DNA of 64,000 nucleotides from Gerris lacustris (GCA_951217055.1 OX578282.1:40318629-40382628); one strand, 5' to 3'; shown: positions 33,800 to 45,871, numbered from the stretch's first letter. Translations and numbers: made by a program. Notes: a model not told the origin generated them from the letters alone.

Positions 33800-34000
33800 A
33801 AAAGCAATGTTTTATTATTAATGTATTATTAATATTATTTTTTAAACGTTTATAAATGATAAACTGAAAAAGGATTTGAATTGTAGGTCTTTAAATAATT
33901 AATCTCGAGTAAGAAGTGACAACACTGAAGCACGACTTGTTTTGGTTTGAGTTTTTTGACGATTCCTCCTAAACTAACTCTTTTACCTAATTTTACATTT
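33800..34000. other. Short interval without features
   Basis: AT-rich sequence between the transposon and a family G repeat. Confidence 0.4.
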
Positions 34001-34004
34001 TTTA

Positions 34005-34205
34005 TCTAAATAGCGTGAGTAGATAAAATATTGTAGTATGCAACAAGGCAGCAAAGGAAACATTTCTGCCTCGTGTATATTGCCTGCCTCGGCAGTCATT
34101 TAGGCATGTTACCTGCCGAGGCGAAGCAGAGGCAGTTAATTTTTGTAGCCTGTCCTCGCCTCTGGCACGGAGGCTAACTTTATCACTCGTCAGTAAAATT
34201 TCATT
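34005..34205 (+). repeat. Family G interspersed repeat
   Basis: 'AGTAGATAAAATATTGTAGT', 'GGCAGCAAAGGAAACATTTC', 'TGCCTCG', 'GTAGCCTGTCCTCGCC' and 'GGCACGGAGGCTA' match the minus-strand fragment at 600-775. Internal GCCTCGGCAG / CTGCCGAGGC sequences form a hairpin. Confidence 0.6.
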
Positions 34206-34244
34206 TTGCTGCCAAGTTACATATTAGCTCTTCAAAACGATCAA

Positions 34245-34400
34245 ATTGCGTCAGTTACCTTCGGTAAGCTGGGAAGCAAAATGTTGAAGATTCTGAAGCA
34301 CTAATTTTTAATAGACTAATAATTTAAATGTTACATACACAATTTTCGTTTTTCAGAACGTTCTAGATAATAGCTTCTATTATCTTTGGTAAGCTATAGG
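34245..34400 (+). repeat. Two family A 3' hairpin ends in tandem
   Basis: 'GTTACCTTCGGTAAGCTGGG' at about 34255 and 'TTATCTTTGGTAAGCTATAG' at about 34369, each followed by a GGAAGC-type end. Only the terminal ~30-50 bp of the family is present in each. Confidence 0.45.
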
Positions 34401-34790
34401 AAGCGAAAAAGACTCACAGCTAATAAGTGTAGAGTTATGAGTTATGTCTAAATGTTTTATTTTCTCAAAAGTTAATTTCAAAGTCATAGACAAAATGTAC
34501 ACTTACTTATAATTAAAGGAATATTTCTGAAAACATTAATGATCCATATTCTAACAGAGGCAACAAAAGCAAAACTTCAAACCTTCAAATGGCAAAGTTT
34601 AGTAAATTGTTTTTTAGTGTGAAAACAAAAGATAATTTAAGTTTTAAACTATTCAGAAGGGAAAGAGTAAAACTTAGTATTATCTTTGAGAGCCTTCTAA
34701 GAAAACTTTGAGTTTAGGGTGAAGCGAAAACATTTCTAAAACTAACAAGTCACAAGTTAAACGGGCTGTAAAAGATTTAATCTGACATGT
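34401..34790. other. Interval without recognised features
   Basis: AT-rich; no repeat family or coding signal. Confidence 0.4.
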
Positions 34791-35060
34791 TAACAGTTAG
34801 TACTACTAACTGTTCCCAGTAATAATTATTAGTTGAAGATAGTAGTTTCTTAGAAATGACTTAAAAAACTCTTTCTTCAAAAAAAGGCAATTATGGTAAA
34901 TCAACCAAGCAAATATTATAATAATTTCCCTAAAAATACAAATTCCCCTTATCATTCTTCTAGATAAGTGGAAAACTAAATATTGCAAGACACGACATAA
35001 AAGACAATTTTTTTTACTACTTTTAAAATGAGAAATGTTCATACTCGGTTCACTTTTTAC
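34791..35060 (+). repeat. Direct repeat H, left copy
   Basis: Begins with a 23-bp palindrome (AACAGTTAGTA, C, TACTAACTGTT) and continues 'CAGTAATAATTATTAGTTG', 'TTTCTTAGAAATGACTT', 'GGCAATTATGGTAAATCAAC' and 'CAAGCAAATATTATAATAAT'. The sequence recurs at 35818-36070. The repeats enclose a family F segment, an LTR-like layout, but no TG..CA ends, primer site or coding sequence were seen. Confidence 0.6.
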
Positions 35061-35690
35061 TACGTTTTTATTAGCTTGCATTCTTGTTTTTTTGTTTGTT
35101 TGCTTGTTTGTTTGTTTGTTTGTCCGGTACAAATCTGGCAATCGATTTCTAACTAACTTCCCGAATAGCTAGATATTTGAAACTTTTAGCATAGCTCAGA
35201 ACACGATGACAATGCATTATTTTAATACTTTTAGCCATCTTTCAGCAGAATTTAATTAGTTTTCAGCAAATTTTGCTGTGCGGAAAGTTAGTTCGGAAAA
35301 AATCCGCAAGTTATTTTATTTGTTTTGCCATATCCAATATTTACGCAATTTTCATTTTGACGGGTCTCAAATTTGTGATAGAAAAACATTGGAATGACAG
35401 CAAAACAGGAAATATCGATTATATTATTTATCGATTATATTATTTCAAATATTTGGTGTTGGGGAGATCCGTTGTACAAAGATTTATCCTTTTATAGGTT
35501 TAAGATCAGCTCTCTGGATGGTTGTCATTTATGTGAAGTAAATAAATTCGGAACTATTTTTTTTTCACTAACATTATATATTATATTACAATAACAATTA
35601 TATTATCAACATTACATACGATTCAACAGAAAATTTAAAAACTTAGTATATAAAAAGTTCTTTTAATCTTGAAATTATTTTTATTTTAAG
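35045..35690 (+). repeat. Family F interspersed repeat, copy 1
   Basis: 'TTTTTATTAGCTTGC', (GTTT)n at 35091-35121, 'TTTAGCCATCTTTCAGCAGA', 'AAAAAATCCGCAAGTTATTT', 'ATTTTGACGGGT', 'GATCAGCTCTC', 'GGATGGTTGTCATTTATGTG', 'GATTCAACAGAAAATTTAAA' and 'GTATATAAAAAGTTCTTTT' occur in the same order at 46055-46810. The copies differ by an internal indel. There is no recognisable protein. Confidence 0.7.
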
Positions 35691-35817
35691 TTTACTTGCA
35701 AAAGACTGCTATTAGTAACATAGCTATTACAATGGTTAATTAGCGTGGTGTATCGTGAGAGGAGAGGCTGCCCAGTGGTAGTACTCCTACAGGGAATTGT
35801 ATATTATTTTAATATGA

Positions 35818-36070
35818 TAACAGTTAGTACTACTAACTGTTTCCAGTAATAATTATTAGTTGGAGATAGTTATTTCTTAGAAATGACTTCAAAAACTCTT
35901 TCTTCAAAAAAGGCAATTATGGTAAATCAACCAAGCAAATATTATAATAATTTCCTTAAAAATACAAATTTAGAAGAGCGATAAGGGGAAAACTAGATAT
36001 TGCAAAAGACGGCATACAATACAAATTTCTCACTATTTTATAATGAGAAATTTTCATACTTAGTATTTTT
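35818..36070 (+). repeat. Direct repeat H, right copy
   Basis: Matches 34791-35045 from the AACAGTTAGTA/TACTAACTGTT palindrome to 'AATGAGAAATTTTCATACT', with point changes and a small deletion near 35970. Confidence 0.6.
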
Positions 36071-36684
36071 GAAAATTGTATATTTATTAAAAATAAAACA
36101 AAATTCAGCAGTTTATGCTTAATAGGTAGATCAATACAATATTTTAGTTCTAGCCATTCACTATACAAAGTACATATAAAACTATACTAGTGCATTTGTG
36201 AATAATAATGCTTGACCATAATGATACCAGAGAAACATGACCCCATTAAGGCCAAATATGAAGTATAAAAATTAGTAATGTATATTTATTAAGGGGGGGG
36301 GGGATTAGAAGCTAATCCTACGCCACAAAGTTAATAGTAGCATACAGAACAAATACACAGATATGCGACACTAACGCAGACTTCTTTAAGCTAGGCAATT
36401 CCTGTAATTATTGCACAAGTGCTGTCAATACACCACATAGTGCTGCTCTATAAGGACTAATTATTTTTTTGATTTTAACTAGCCCCAAGTAAGTTACAAA
36501 AATGAATAAACTAATTTTGGTCAAGATTACATTTATTAAACATTGCCATGTGCCTAAATGATAAGGGAAAACCATATATATATCTGCCCAACATCTGAAT
36601 TTCGTCTTAAATTTAAAAAGAGTAAATACATAAGACGCAGTGATGGATATATAGTAAGGGGTAATAATTTTAAGTAGAACACTT
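36071..36684. other. Interval without recognised features
   Basis: An 11-bp G run lies at about 36293-36303. AT-rich otherwise. Confidence 0.4.
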
Positions 36685-36735
36685 TCATGCTGAAACGTTT
36701 CAACTCATGTAGTCATCCTCAGTCTCACGTCCGAT
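36685..36735 (-). ncRNA. Hammerhead-core-like motif, minus strand
   Basis: CTGAGGA (minus, 36722-36716) is followed by a GACT/AGTT stem with loop ACATG and then GAAAC (36701-36697). The core order is complete, but complementary stem I arms were not found, so activity is doubtful. Confidence 0.35.
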
Positions 36736-36784
36736 AACTTCAGTAAAATTTAAACGATTTGGTTGGAATTTGGTCTTCGTGTTC

Positions 36785-37175
36785 CTTTCACTAATGCTCA
36801 GGCTAAGTTCGTTGGACAGCGTGATCCGTACAAGGGTTCGCGCGCAACGCTTGCGTTAACGTGAGCTTCAAATGTAAAATTGGAATTTCAGGATGGGAAA
36901 AGATTCTATATCATCATCTATTCGATGAGACGAACATTTTTTTTTACAAATACTATTTTTTAGTAAAACCAACAGCGACACCGCTATGAAGTGATAAAGA
37001 TCGTTAAAACTAATAAAATGGACCTAAACGTTTAAAATGAAGAAAACTTTTTACCGATATTATGTACTCACGATTTTAATAAAACTTCATAAACATCGTT
37101 TAAAGTACAAATGAAACTGGCATGAAAATTTCAACTTGATACAAGCAGAATTTTTTGTGTAGTGAAGTGATATAC
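36785..37175 (-). repeat. Family B interspersed repeat, copy 3
   Basis: The inverted order 'GTTCGTTGGACAGCGTGATC', 'CGCAACGCTTGCG', 'AAAATTGGAATTT', 'CAGCGACACCGCTATGAAGT', 'GACCTAAACGTTTAAAATG', 'TGAAAATTTCAACTTG' and 'TTTGTGTAGTGAAGTGATA' is the reverse complement of the copies at 43880 and 51690. Confidence 0.65.
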
Positions 37176-37248
37176 GTATAGAAAAAATAGGGTATTCCTC
37201 TGATGATTAGTGATTTAACTTATTAAAAAAAATATTACGAAGTAAAAT

Positions 37249-38045
37249 AGTCGGACAATTAGTATGACACATAGCTTCCTCAAATCTTACTTTCCTCGCA
37301 TGTACTTCATACATGTTATGCTATTATAACCCATTATTGTCTAATTTATTTAATTATTTTCCCCTTTTTAGGGTTTTGTAGATCATACTCGAAACCCTTA
37401 TGCCGAGGGTGATGTGTCTGTCTTTCCGTCGTACTTTGGTCCATAACCCCAGAACCATTCACGCTGGAGATTTTTTAAAACTGTCAAAATAGTTTGTTTT
37501 TTAATACGAATAAAAGTATAAATTTAGCTACATTTAAGGAGGCAGTTGAAATAAATGGAGGCTGCGGGCTACTTTCAACAAACCATAAAAAATTCTAAAA
37601 AGCCAAATGAATATATTTGATGATATAGGTGTAAATAAATGTATGATTGTGCGCATGTGGAAGAGAAACAATGGATTTAGAGGGGTAAACTTACATGGGA
37701 CCAACAATGGACTAGTTGTGATCTAAATTTCAAATTTAATTAAAATTGGTGGTAAATATGTCGTATCTGACCCACTTTGTCTAAATAACTACTACGATAA
37801 AGGGATATTTAGTCTAATGTACATTGGGACAGAGGAATATCACACTTTTATATACAAAAGTGTGACATTCCTTTGTCCCAAAGTACATTAGACTAAACAT
37901 CCCTTTTTCTTAATAGTTATTTAGTCAAAGTGGGTCAGATACGACATATTTACCAAATTGGTAAATAGTTTTTTAGATATTATGTAGGTTCACAAAATTT
38001 AAACGACAGCCGTCTTTCATAAGTGAGTTTATAGCTTTTATAACT
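37249..38045 (+). repeat. Family A repeat, split by a hairpin MITE
   Basis: Starts 'GACAATTAGTATGACACATA' and continues 'TGCTATTATAACCCATTATT', 'AATAAATGTATGATTGTGCG', 'CATGGGACCAACAATGGAC' and 'AATTAAAATTGGT'. It is interrupted at 37751 and resumes after 37954 ('AAATTGGTAAATAGTTTTTT'). A block absent from other copies, 'AAACCCTTATGCCGAGGGTG' (about 37396), has also been inserted or retained. Confidence 0.65.
37743..37962. mobile_element. Hairpin MITE, 204 bp, with perfect 8-bp target duplication
   Basis: The element spans 37751-37954. GGTAAATATGTCGTATCTGA begins it and its exact inverse TCAGATACGACATATTTACC ends it. Pairing continues over most of the length ('CCCACTTTGTCTAAATAACT' with its inverse; 'CCTTTGTCCCAAAGTACATT' with its diverged inverse). 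AAATTGGT is duplicated at 37743-37750 and 37955-37962, and one copy restores the family A phrase. An 8-bp duplication suggests a hAT-type mobiliser. The core is related to the MITEs at 7264 and 50746. Confidence 0.82.
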
Positions 38046-38084
38046 ATTATTATTGTCAAATTTATCCCACTTAAAAACACTAGT

Positions 38085-38818
38085 GTAAATAAACAGGTCA
38101 AATGTGTGCTAGTCAGCACACAGCGAGGGTCCGTAGGCCACACTATATAGTGTTTAACTGTAAAGTGTATAAACAGTGTTTTTTTAAAATGCTAAAAAGC
38201 TTACTTTGAACCATTCTAAGGGTCTGATATTCTCAAAACACACTCTGATAAAGTATTTTTTGCCACTGAACCGGACTACAACCATATAAATACACCGAAA
38301 AGACCATAATTATAAAAAAAACGTATTTTGTCAACAAAAAATAAAATAATATTTTTTTCGAAATTTCCAAAAAGTGGTATCTTTACTTTTGGTCGAAGAA
38401 TGTGCAGGAATTTTTTCAGATTTTTTGCACTTCACATAAGCGAGATAGAGGGGGGAGGGGGGACAAGTTTCACACCCACTTCAAACTTGCCTACGCTCGC
38501 CCTATCAAATTTATATCCAAAGAATTACATATTTTTGTAATCAGCTCGACGTACCCTTTCATATGATACCCCTTCACGGTGTCGAAAAAAAATAAAAAAA
38601 ATTTAACCCTTAAGTTTTTTTACCCTAATTGTTTTGATTTATTTTTTTTTAAGTCGCTATATTTTTAAAATATGTGGGTAGGTACAAGACACATACATGC
38701 TTAATTTCAAAGTGATCGGACGAAAGGTGTAGCCGTGAGAGCACGCGAGAGGACGGACGGACAGACACACGCAGGAAAATATAAGGGTCCTTGATTTTGC
38801 CTACGGACCCTAAAAAAT
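38085..38818 (+). repeat. Family D interspersed repeat, full-length copy
   Basis: Runs from 'ATAAACAGGTCAAATGTGTG' (with a substitution) to 'GATTTTGCCTACGGACCCTA'. The G-rich run at about 38449-38462 occupies the same place as in the copies at 10299 and 26115. Short frames such as 38328-38540 are shared with those copies by descent and are interrupted differently, so no gene is called. Confidence 0.75.
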
Positions 38819-39029
38819 AAGCCAAGTCTCGCGTAAAAAGTTGTGAGATCATAGGTTTAGCCAAGTCTCCCACTGTCCGAGTAAGTTCTACTAGGTTTAA
38901 TTTATCCAGTACATGATATATGCCTGTTCCTCTCTCTGTTCTCTTTCCCAAATCAGTCTACGCGTTTAAAATTTGTAAGTAATTTTCCGTTTTTCTTACT
39001 TTGGCACTGCCGTGCCCTCAGATTTAATA
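38819..39029. other. Short interval without recognised features
   Basis: Contains 'GCCAAGTCTC' twice (38821 and 38858). Nothing else was recognised. Confidence 0.35.
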
Positions 39030-39487
39030 TTCCCCTGTTTTTAAATCTATTAACATTTTTTTTATTTTTTTACATGATTTAAAGTATCAATTTAGTAAGA
39101 TTTAAAGAGCAAAGACGGTAATATTAATCTGGGGCTATCTGCGGGCTACTTTCGACAAACCATCCAAATTTCATAAAAATCAGAAGAATATATTTGGAAG
39201 ATATAGCTGTAAATGAATGTATGTTTGTACGCATGTTGGAGAAAAACAAATGGGCGCAGAAGGTTGAAACTTATGTAGAACCAACAATAAAATCAGACCA
39301 CTAGTTTTATTTTTAGATATGTTGGAAAAAATTGAGCGGCAGACACGGGACCAAAAATGTTCTCTGATGTCGGAAACGGGTTTCTTCTGTCCAGGAATTG
39401 TTAAAGTCAGAGGAATAAAAAAATGTTCCATCTTCAAAACGATCACTTAGCTTCCGTTACTTTTGGTAAACTCGGAAGCAAAAAAAA
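39030..39487 (+). repeat. Family A repeat
   Basis: Begins at 'CCCCTGTTTTTAAATCTATT' and includes 'CTATCTGCGGGCTACTTTCG', 'ACCATCCAAATTTCATAAAA', 'GTAAATGAATGTATGTTTG', 'AATGGGCGCAGAAGGTTGAA', 'ATGTTCTCTGATGTCGGAAA' and 'CTTCCGTTACTTTTGGTAAA'. The first ~100 bp of the family are replaced by other sequence. Confidence 0.7.
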
Positions 39488-39925
39488 ATACATTGAGAGT
39501 TTATACTTATTTTTCCGGGAAAGCATTCCCGAAAACTTAGATTTCATTTTTTTCGGATATTTGTTTTGGCAACTATCTTAAATATATATACTCGTGCATA
39601 TAGATATATATATGTGTGTGTGTGTGTGAATTGTTAGAAAGGTTGTTCTTTTTTTCCACCACAAGTTTTTCATTATATAAGAGGAGGATGAGACCTCACC
39701 AAAAAACTCAGGTTATATTTTCCAACCCCCTCCCTCCATTCTACCTATTCTGTTAATAATCCTCTGCATAAAATGTAAAAAGAGTCTAAGTGCCATGCGG
39801 TTTTTTTTCCTCGGAGAGTTTATGAAATTTTTACAACTCTTGAAATTGGTATTTTTCAGACAACTGGGGAAAAATGACTGTTCATAATATCCCTATTTCT
39901 TTTCTGGGAAGTTAACTCAGCAATT

Positions 39926-40017
<92 letters not shown>

Positions 40018-40267
40018 TACTTAACTAAATAAAGAGGTAAGTTTTATTATAGCGAACTCCAAAAGGTCATCATCTCAGTATTGATGATGACCAGGTATAG
40101 AAAAAAACTAATGAACTTCGTGTCATCGTATATACCGAGATGCCAGTTTTCCCCAGTAACTTTATGATGTCAGTTCTTTATAACTTTATGACCGCTAACG
40201 GTTTCACAAAAACTGGCCTATGGTGGAGAAATGGTATTTTACCTCAATCCAAATTACAGCTCTAAAA
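39488..40267. other. Interval with (TG)n and a long (TA)n microsatellite
   Basis: A short (TG)n lies at about 39612-39628 and (TA)n at about 39929-40014. No genes or known repeat families were recognised. Confidence 0.55.
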
Positions 40268-40803
40268 TAGTCTGCCAATTAGTGTGGCACATAGCTTCCT
40301 CACGTACTTTAATGATGTTATGCTTTTACAACCCATTATTCTTAATGTTTCCCCCTGTGTTTTAAATCTGTCGAAATTATTATGGTTTTTTACATGAAGC
40401 AACATTTAATGGGCACAGATGGTTGAAATTTTATATGACCATCTAAGGGATATATGTGACAAACTATCCAAATTTCATAAAAATAAGAAGAGCTCTTTAA
40501 AGGTACTGGTGTGCAGGACAGACAAAAGTCTGTTCTATCACTGTAGAAGGTCGCCGGGACTTAACCACAGGACCACTTTACAGGAATGGAAAAAAAAAAA
40601 TATTGGATGATTAGTTTTTATGTTGGTTAGCAAAAATTAAACGACAGACAGACCGACTGACATAGACGGGACCAAATATTTCCCTGATGTCTAAAAAGTA
40701 TTTCTTTCTGGTTTTTCTGAATTTTTAAAATCGGACACAAAAAATTGTTTTGCTTTTGCGATCACGTAGCTTCCGTTACCTTCGGTAAGCTGGGAAGCAA
40801 AAT
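40268..40803 (+). repeat. Family A repeat, near complete
   Basis: Starts 'GTCTGCCAATTAGTGTGGCA' (uninterrupted at the site where copy 1 carries the hAT insertion) and ends 'CTTCCGTTACCTTCGGTAAG' then CTGGGAAGC. The middle (about 40490-40620) has an unrelated replacement. Confidence 0.75.
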
Positions 40804-40834
40804 CTATTTATTCTAATAGACTAATAATTAAAAA

Positions 40835-41190
40835 ATGAAATTTAGTGGGCTTGTTTGTCATACAAATTTCAACTCGATCAGGACCATTTTCGATTTATTA
40901 CGATTTTTTTAAATTTTTGCTGACTCAGCAAACTGGGTTCAAGATGGCGGAAATAGTTGATTTTCGGGGCGGCACAACTACAGGTTAGGACTGATTTTTC
41001 TGCCAAGTTTCACCTCTATAGGTTAAATACCTTGGGCGCTACGATGATAACACACATACTGTCATGCTGAAAACCACTCAGGAGGTCTTACAAACACCTA
41101 AAACGGATAATTCCGTTGAAATCTCGAAAAAAAAAATGTTTTGGTGAAAACAATACTTCTCCTACTATTAGTAGTGAGGAAAAGTAAAAA
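40835..41190 (+). repeat. Family C-related repeat
   Basis: 'CTGACTCAGCAAACTGG', 'CAAGATGGCGG', 'TGCCAAGTTTCACCTCTATA', 'AACCACTCAGGAGGTCTTAC' and 'GTAGTGAGGAAAAGTAAAA' resemble the layout, but not the detail, of family C. The local duplication at 22066/22350 shares 'TGACTCA'. No coding content. Confidence 0.35.
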
Positions 41191-41594
41191 ATCTTTATAA
41201 GAAATCTTATAAATCTTTATCTTTTTCTTTATAAAAAATGTATAAAAATTTGCACTTTGGAGGAACACGGTGTGCTTAATATCCTATACCGTTTTAGGTA
41301 TGCACTTGATAAAAATAAAGTTAAAATTTTTTAAAAATAAAATTTACAAGTAGTAAAAGCAGAGACAACAAATAATATTAAAAACAAAAAACAACTCATC
41401 TAACAATTATCACATTACATTCTTTAAAAAGTACATTGAAAAATTATTATAACAATTTATTCTAGTAATTCGTATTCATATTAAAATTTGTAACTGATTC
41501 ATCATTGAGAACGTTTGGATTACTTTAGTTATTTAATTAATATTGTACTATCTTAATAAGATATATTTCTTAACATTAATCTGGAAACATGAAT
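41191..41594. other. AT-rich interval without recognised features
   Basis: No repeat family or coding signal was recognised. Confidence 0.4.
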
Positions 41595-42299
41595 ATCTGA
41601 CCAAAAAACACTTGTGTGGTAAATAAAACACCACGCCAAGTCTGTGGTCCAAAAAAGTTGTGAAATCAACTTTCTGTCCCGCCAAGTGATGTTGGCACTT
41701 TCTCCTAACCCAACTCTATCAACTTAGATACTTATCAGCTTCTTCTCCTTGGCGGAGTGCCTTGCCGTTTCCTGAAACTGGATAATATTCTTCAAACACC
41801 AATACAATTTCTTGATTCACCTTCACGTTTGCCACATGAGGTTTGTGTTGAAAGATAGTTGTTCACCTCATAGTCTTAGTTCTAGACAACTAGTACTAAT
41901 ATATGCAGGCGCATATTGGAGAGGAAAGCCTTTTAACAGTGTTGTTGAAGGCTCTTCTCGATGCCACAATGATCTTTGCTGTAAATCTTTCCTACTATCA
42001 AAAAGCAAATAAAATAGAAATACGTAATATACAAATTAAGCTTTCAAGGAATGACCCCATGCAACAACTACTTTCTTTGCAGAGGATGCGTGGAATACAA
42101 CCAGTTAACTTTGGGTAATACTGCAGGCTGCAGGCACACCGCCAAGGAGAAGGAGCTGATAAGTATCTAAGTTGACAGAGTTGGGTTAGGAGAAAGTGCC
42201 AACATCACTTGGCGGGACAGAAAGTTGATTTCACAACTTTTTTGGATCACAAACTTGGCGGGGTGTTTTATTTACCACACAAGTTGTTTTTGGTCAGAT
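41595..42299. mobile_element. Family E element with ~165-bp inverted ends
   Basis: The tips ATCTGACCAAAAA (41595) and TTTTTGGTCAGAT (to 42299) are inverted. The arms pair over 'TTGTGTGGTAAATAAAACAC', 'CGCCAAG', 'AAGTTGTGAAATCAACTTTC', 'TGTCCCGCCAAGTGATGTTG', 'TCTCCTAACCCAACTCT' and 'ATACTTATCAGCT'. The core has a 71-codon plus frame (41903-42118) with no recognised domain; it contains CTTTCTTTGCAG (near 42072), a plausible 3' splice site. A truncated copy at 26810 shows this is a dispersed family. The target duplication is not clear. Confidence 0.65.
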
Positions 42300-43671
42300 T
42301 TCATTACTTTTTGTACGGTTCCTAAGGAAGGATTCTCTAAACTGTTTATTCCCACACATTAGAGTCAATAAAATAGCGAAGTCACATAAGAGTTTTTCAC
42401 ATTAGTTTCCTAGGAATGCACTAGGGCCCTAGACGAATCCAAAAAGCCCTCATTCATTAAAATAGGTTCAGTAGTTTAGGCTATAGGTGCATCAACGTAA
42501 AATGAAGGAAGAATAAGAATAAGAAGTCATTAAAACTACCATTTTCAAACCTATTTTTCTCTACTTCTACTTGACTGATTTCGACTTTTTTTATTTTGAT
42601 CTACAGAACACGGCCTTCAAAGATATTAACAAATTATTTAGGTAGCTTGTACGTATTGCACGCTGCAGACCCTCAAAAACCCTAGTTTGTCATCTACAGG
42701 ATATATATACTGGCAGCTTTAGTGAAATTTTGACTTTTTGACTTGGCGGGGTGGAACGCTGCTGCGTTCCTAAATAATATACTATTGGGTGTATGATATT
42801 GGTTATTATTTATTCCCAATAATTAATTATATAATGTAATTATAAATTATAATTAACTCTCTTAAAGGCCAGATTATAAGAAATTTTACACATGCATAGT
42901 GGCGCTATCTGGGAGAGAATGACGTAAACTTCTAGTAAAAAATATTATTATTTTATTTAATTATTGTTACGTGCAATCCTAAATTGATTAATTATTTATC
43001 TATTTATTATTATTCTCATTCTTATACTTTCTTACTCTTTTATTGTTTTTTTGATATTTATTTAATTTGAAAATTAATTCTAACTTAAAATTACACGTTT
43101 ATTATACTTTGAATATACATTGAAATTTTGAATTAATACTATTGTTAATGATTTAATTTTTAGTACAAACAGCTGTTATTGGAAATAACCTTAAGAGCAA
43201 TAAATGAAAATGGTCGAAACGTCTAACATTAAACAAATTAAAATCAACTTGTTTTGACTGTATTTAATTACACCTAATATATATATCAAGAAATATTATT
43301 AATTAAAATTAAAGAAGGAGTTTAAATTTAAATTTAAACCAAGTCATACGAAAATAAAAAAAAAAGTTATTTGTATTATACTTTTATAGTTTGAGACGTA
43401 TTTTATTAATTTTAAGTTTAATGTGAAACAAATTAAATTACTTAGAAATATATTATAACTTTGAATTATTATAAAAAAATTAACTTTACTATATTTAATC
43501 TATATAGTTCAATCTATCGTTGGAATCCTAGAGAGATTAAATATATTTCACACTGATTATCACATCAAGTAGATGAGTAAATTAGCTGAATTGGTCAGCA
43601 CGTAAAAGAAAGAACGAAAAAAGAACAGTAGAATTAAAATGTCAAATATCCGTCAGATTCGTCTGCATTTT
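42300..43671. other. Mostly unassigned interval
   Basis: 'ACTTGGCGGGGTGGAACGCT' at about 42741 echoes the family E end. 'AATGGTCGAAACGTC' at about 43210 weakly echoes the tail of a hammerhead-like core. No coding signal. Confidence 0.4.
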
Positions 43672-43820
43672 AAATTTTGCTTCCGAGCTTACCGAAGGTA
43701 ACGGAAGCATTGTGTTCACTTTTGAGAACGAAAAACTTTTATGTCTCCGATTAGACTGCCAATTAGTGTGGCACATTGCTTCCTTGCATCCTATCATGTA
43801 CTTTATTGTTATGTTAACAT
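43672..43820. repeat. Family A 3' end (minus) joined back-to-back to a family A 5' end (plus)
   Basis: 43674-43751 is the inverted 3' end ('GCTTCCGAGCTTACCGAAGG', 'TTATGTCTCCGATT'). It runs directly into 'AGACTGCCAATTAGTGTGGC' and 'CACATTGCTTCCTTGCATCC', a plus-strand 5' end, at about 43752. The junction has no spacer. Confidence 0.6.
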
Positions 43821-43879
43821 TAAAATTATTGTTATATTAGTTGATTGTTATATTGTGTATTGTGTAAAAACTATTAATA

Positions 43880-44265
43880 TAGTTTTAGCGATCTTTAACA
43901 CTTCATAGCTGTGTCGCAGTTGGTTTTACTAAAAAATTGTATTTGCAAAACATGTTTGTCCCATTGAATAGATGAAGTTCGATTTTTTTCCCGACCTAAA
44001 ATTCCAATTTTAAATTTTAAGTTCACGTTTACGCGAGCGTTGCTTGTGAACGCTTCGACGGATAACGTTGTCCAACGAACTCGTCCTGGGCATTGGTAAA
44101 ATGAACATGTCTACCAAATTTCATCAAAATCGGTCAACATTTACTCAAGTTATCGTCGCACGTTTCATAATTCGCGGACAGACAGACAGACAGACAGACA
44201 GACACGAGACCAAAAATGTTCCCTGATGTCTGAAACGGATTTCTGTCTTGGAATTTTGATTTAAT
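43880..44265 (+). repeat. Family B interspersed repeat, copy 4, ending in a family A-like tail
   Basis: 'TAGCGATCTTTAACACTTCA', 'TGAATAGATGAAGTTCGATT', 'CACGTTTACGCGAGCGTTGC', 'CAACGAACTCGTCCTGGGCA', 'CTACCAAATTTCATCAAAAT', 'CGGTCAACATTTACTCAAGT' and (CAGA)n at about 44177-44200. The last 60 bp ('GACCAAAAATGTTCCCTGAT', 'CTGAAACGGATTTCTGTCTT') are the family A 3' module. Confidence 0.65.
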
Positions 44266-44938
44266 CAATAAACTAAAATAATTGGTAGGAAAAAAAGTTG
44301 AAATTCTATCGATCAGAACACAAAAATAATTTTCTATTCCCCTTTTCTAAAATAATAAAGAGAAAAATTGTAACCTCCCAGCATTTTTTAATCACATATA
44401 AAATTCTGCAGATAGTATAAGTATTCAACGAATACAAAACTGTATTTTAAGTCATAAAAATAGTTTATGAATGAATTTAAGATTGACAGTTCGTCAAGCA
44501 ACATTCTTTGATTGACATATGTCATTGAGAGATAAAAGTGACCCAAGCATTGTTCCAGTGAGACAAAAAAAAAATCAAAATTACATTTACATATTCAACA
44601 AGACTGAACAAATATAATCTGGAGACAAATGAATATTTTACAGGAAAAGGTAATGCGTCACTATACCAGCCAGAGAATACCTTTTCCAGACAATATTGAA
44701 ACTGCGCATGCGCTAAATAAAACCCAACGGCACACCTACTGCATCTGTATTATGTAGCTCTACTACAAGTTTTATGTAATTTTTCCAATTTAAATTTCCA
44801 ACAAAAAAATATTTGTTGAAAAACAAATCATTTCCTTGAGGTGACTAAATGAAAATTGATTATTAAATTTAAATATTTTTTGTTACTAAACCTCTACCAC
44901 ATGTCCGACACATTCGCTGGCTAAATATGCTTAAGCTT
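44266..44938. other. Interval without recognised features
   Basis: AT-rich; no repeat family or coding signal was recognised. Confidence 0.4.
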
Positions 44939-45792
<854 letters not shown>

Positions 45793-45871
45793 CCATCTTT
45801 CTAACAAAATATACCCGCACTTCTTTCTATTCACACAATTTTTGAAATGGGACACATAAATATGTTCGTTC

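Noticed and set aside
33506..33821. Overlapping 62-70-codon frames at the right end of the 31141 transposon
   Set aside because: They overlap on both strands and cross the terminal inverted repeat. No domain is visible.
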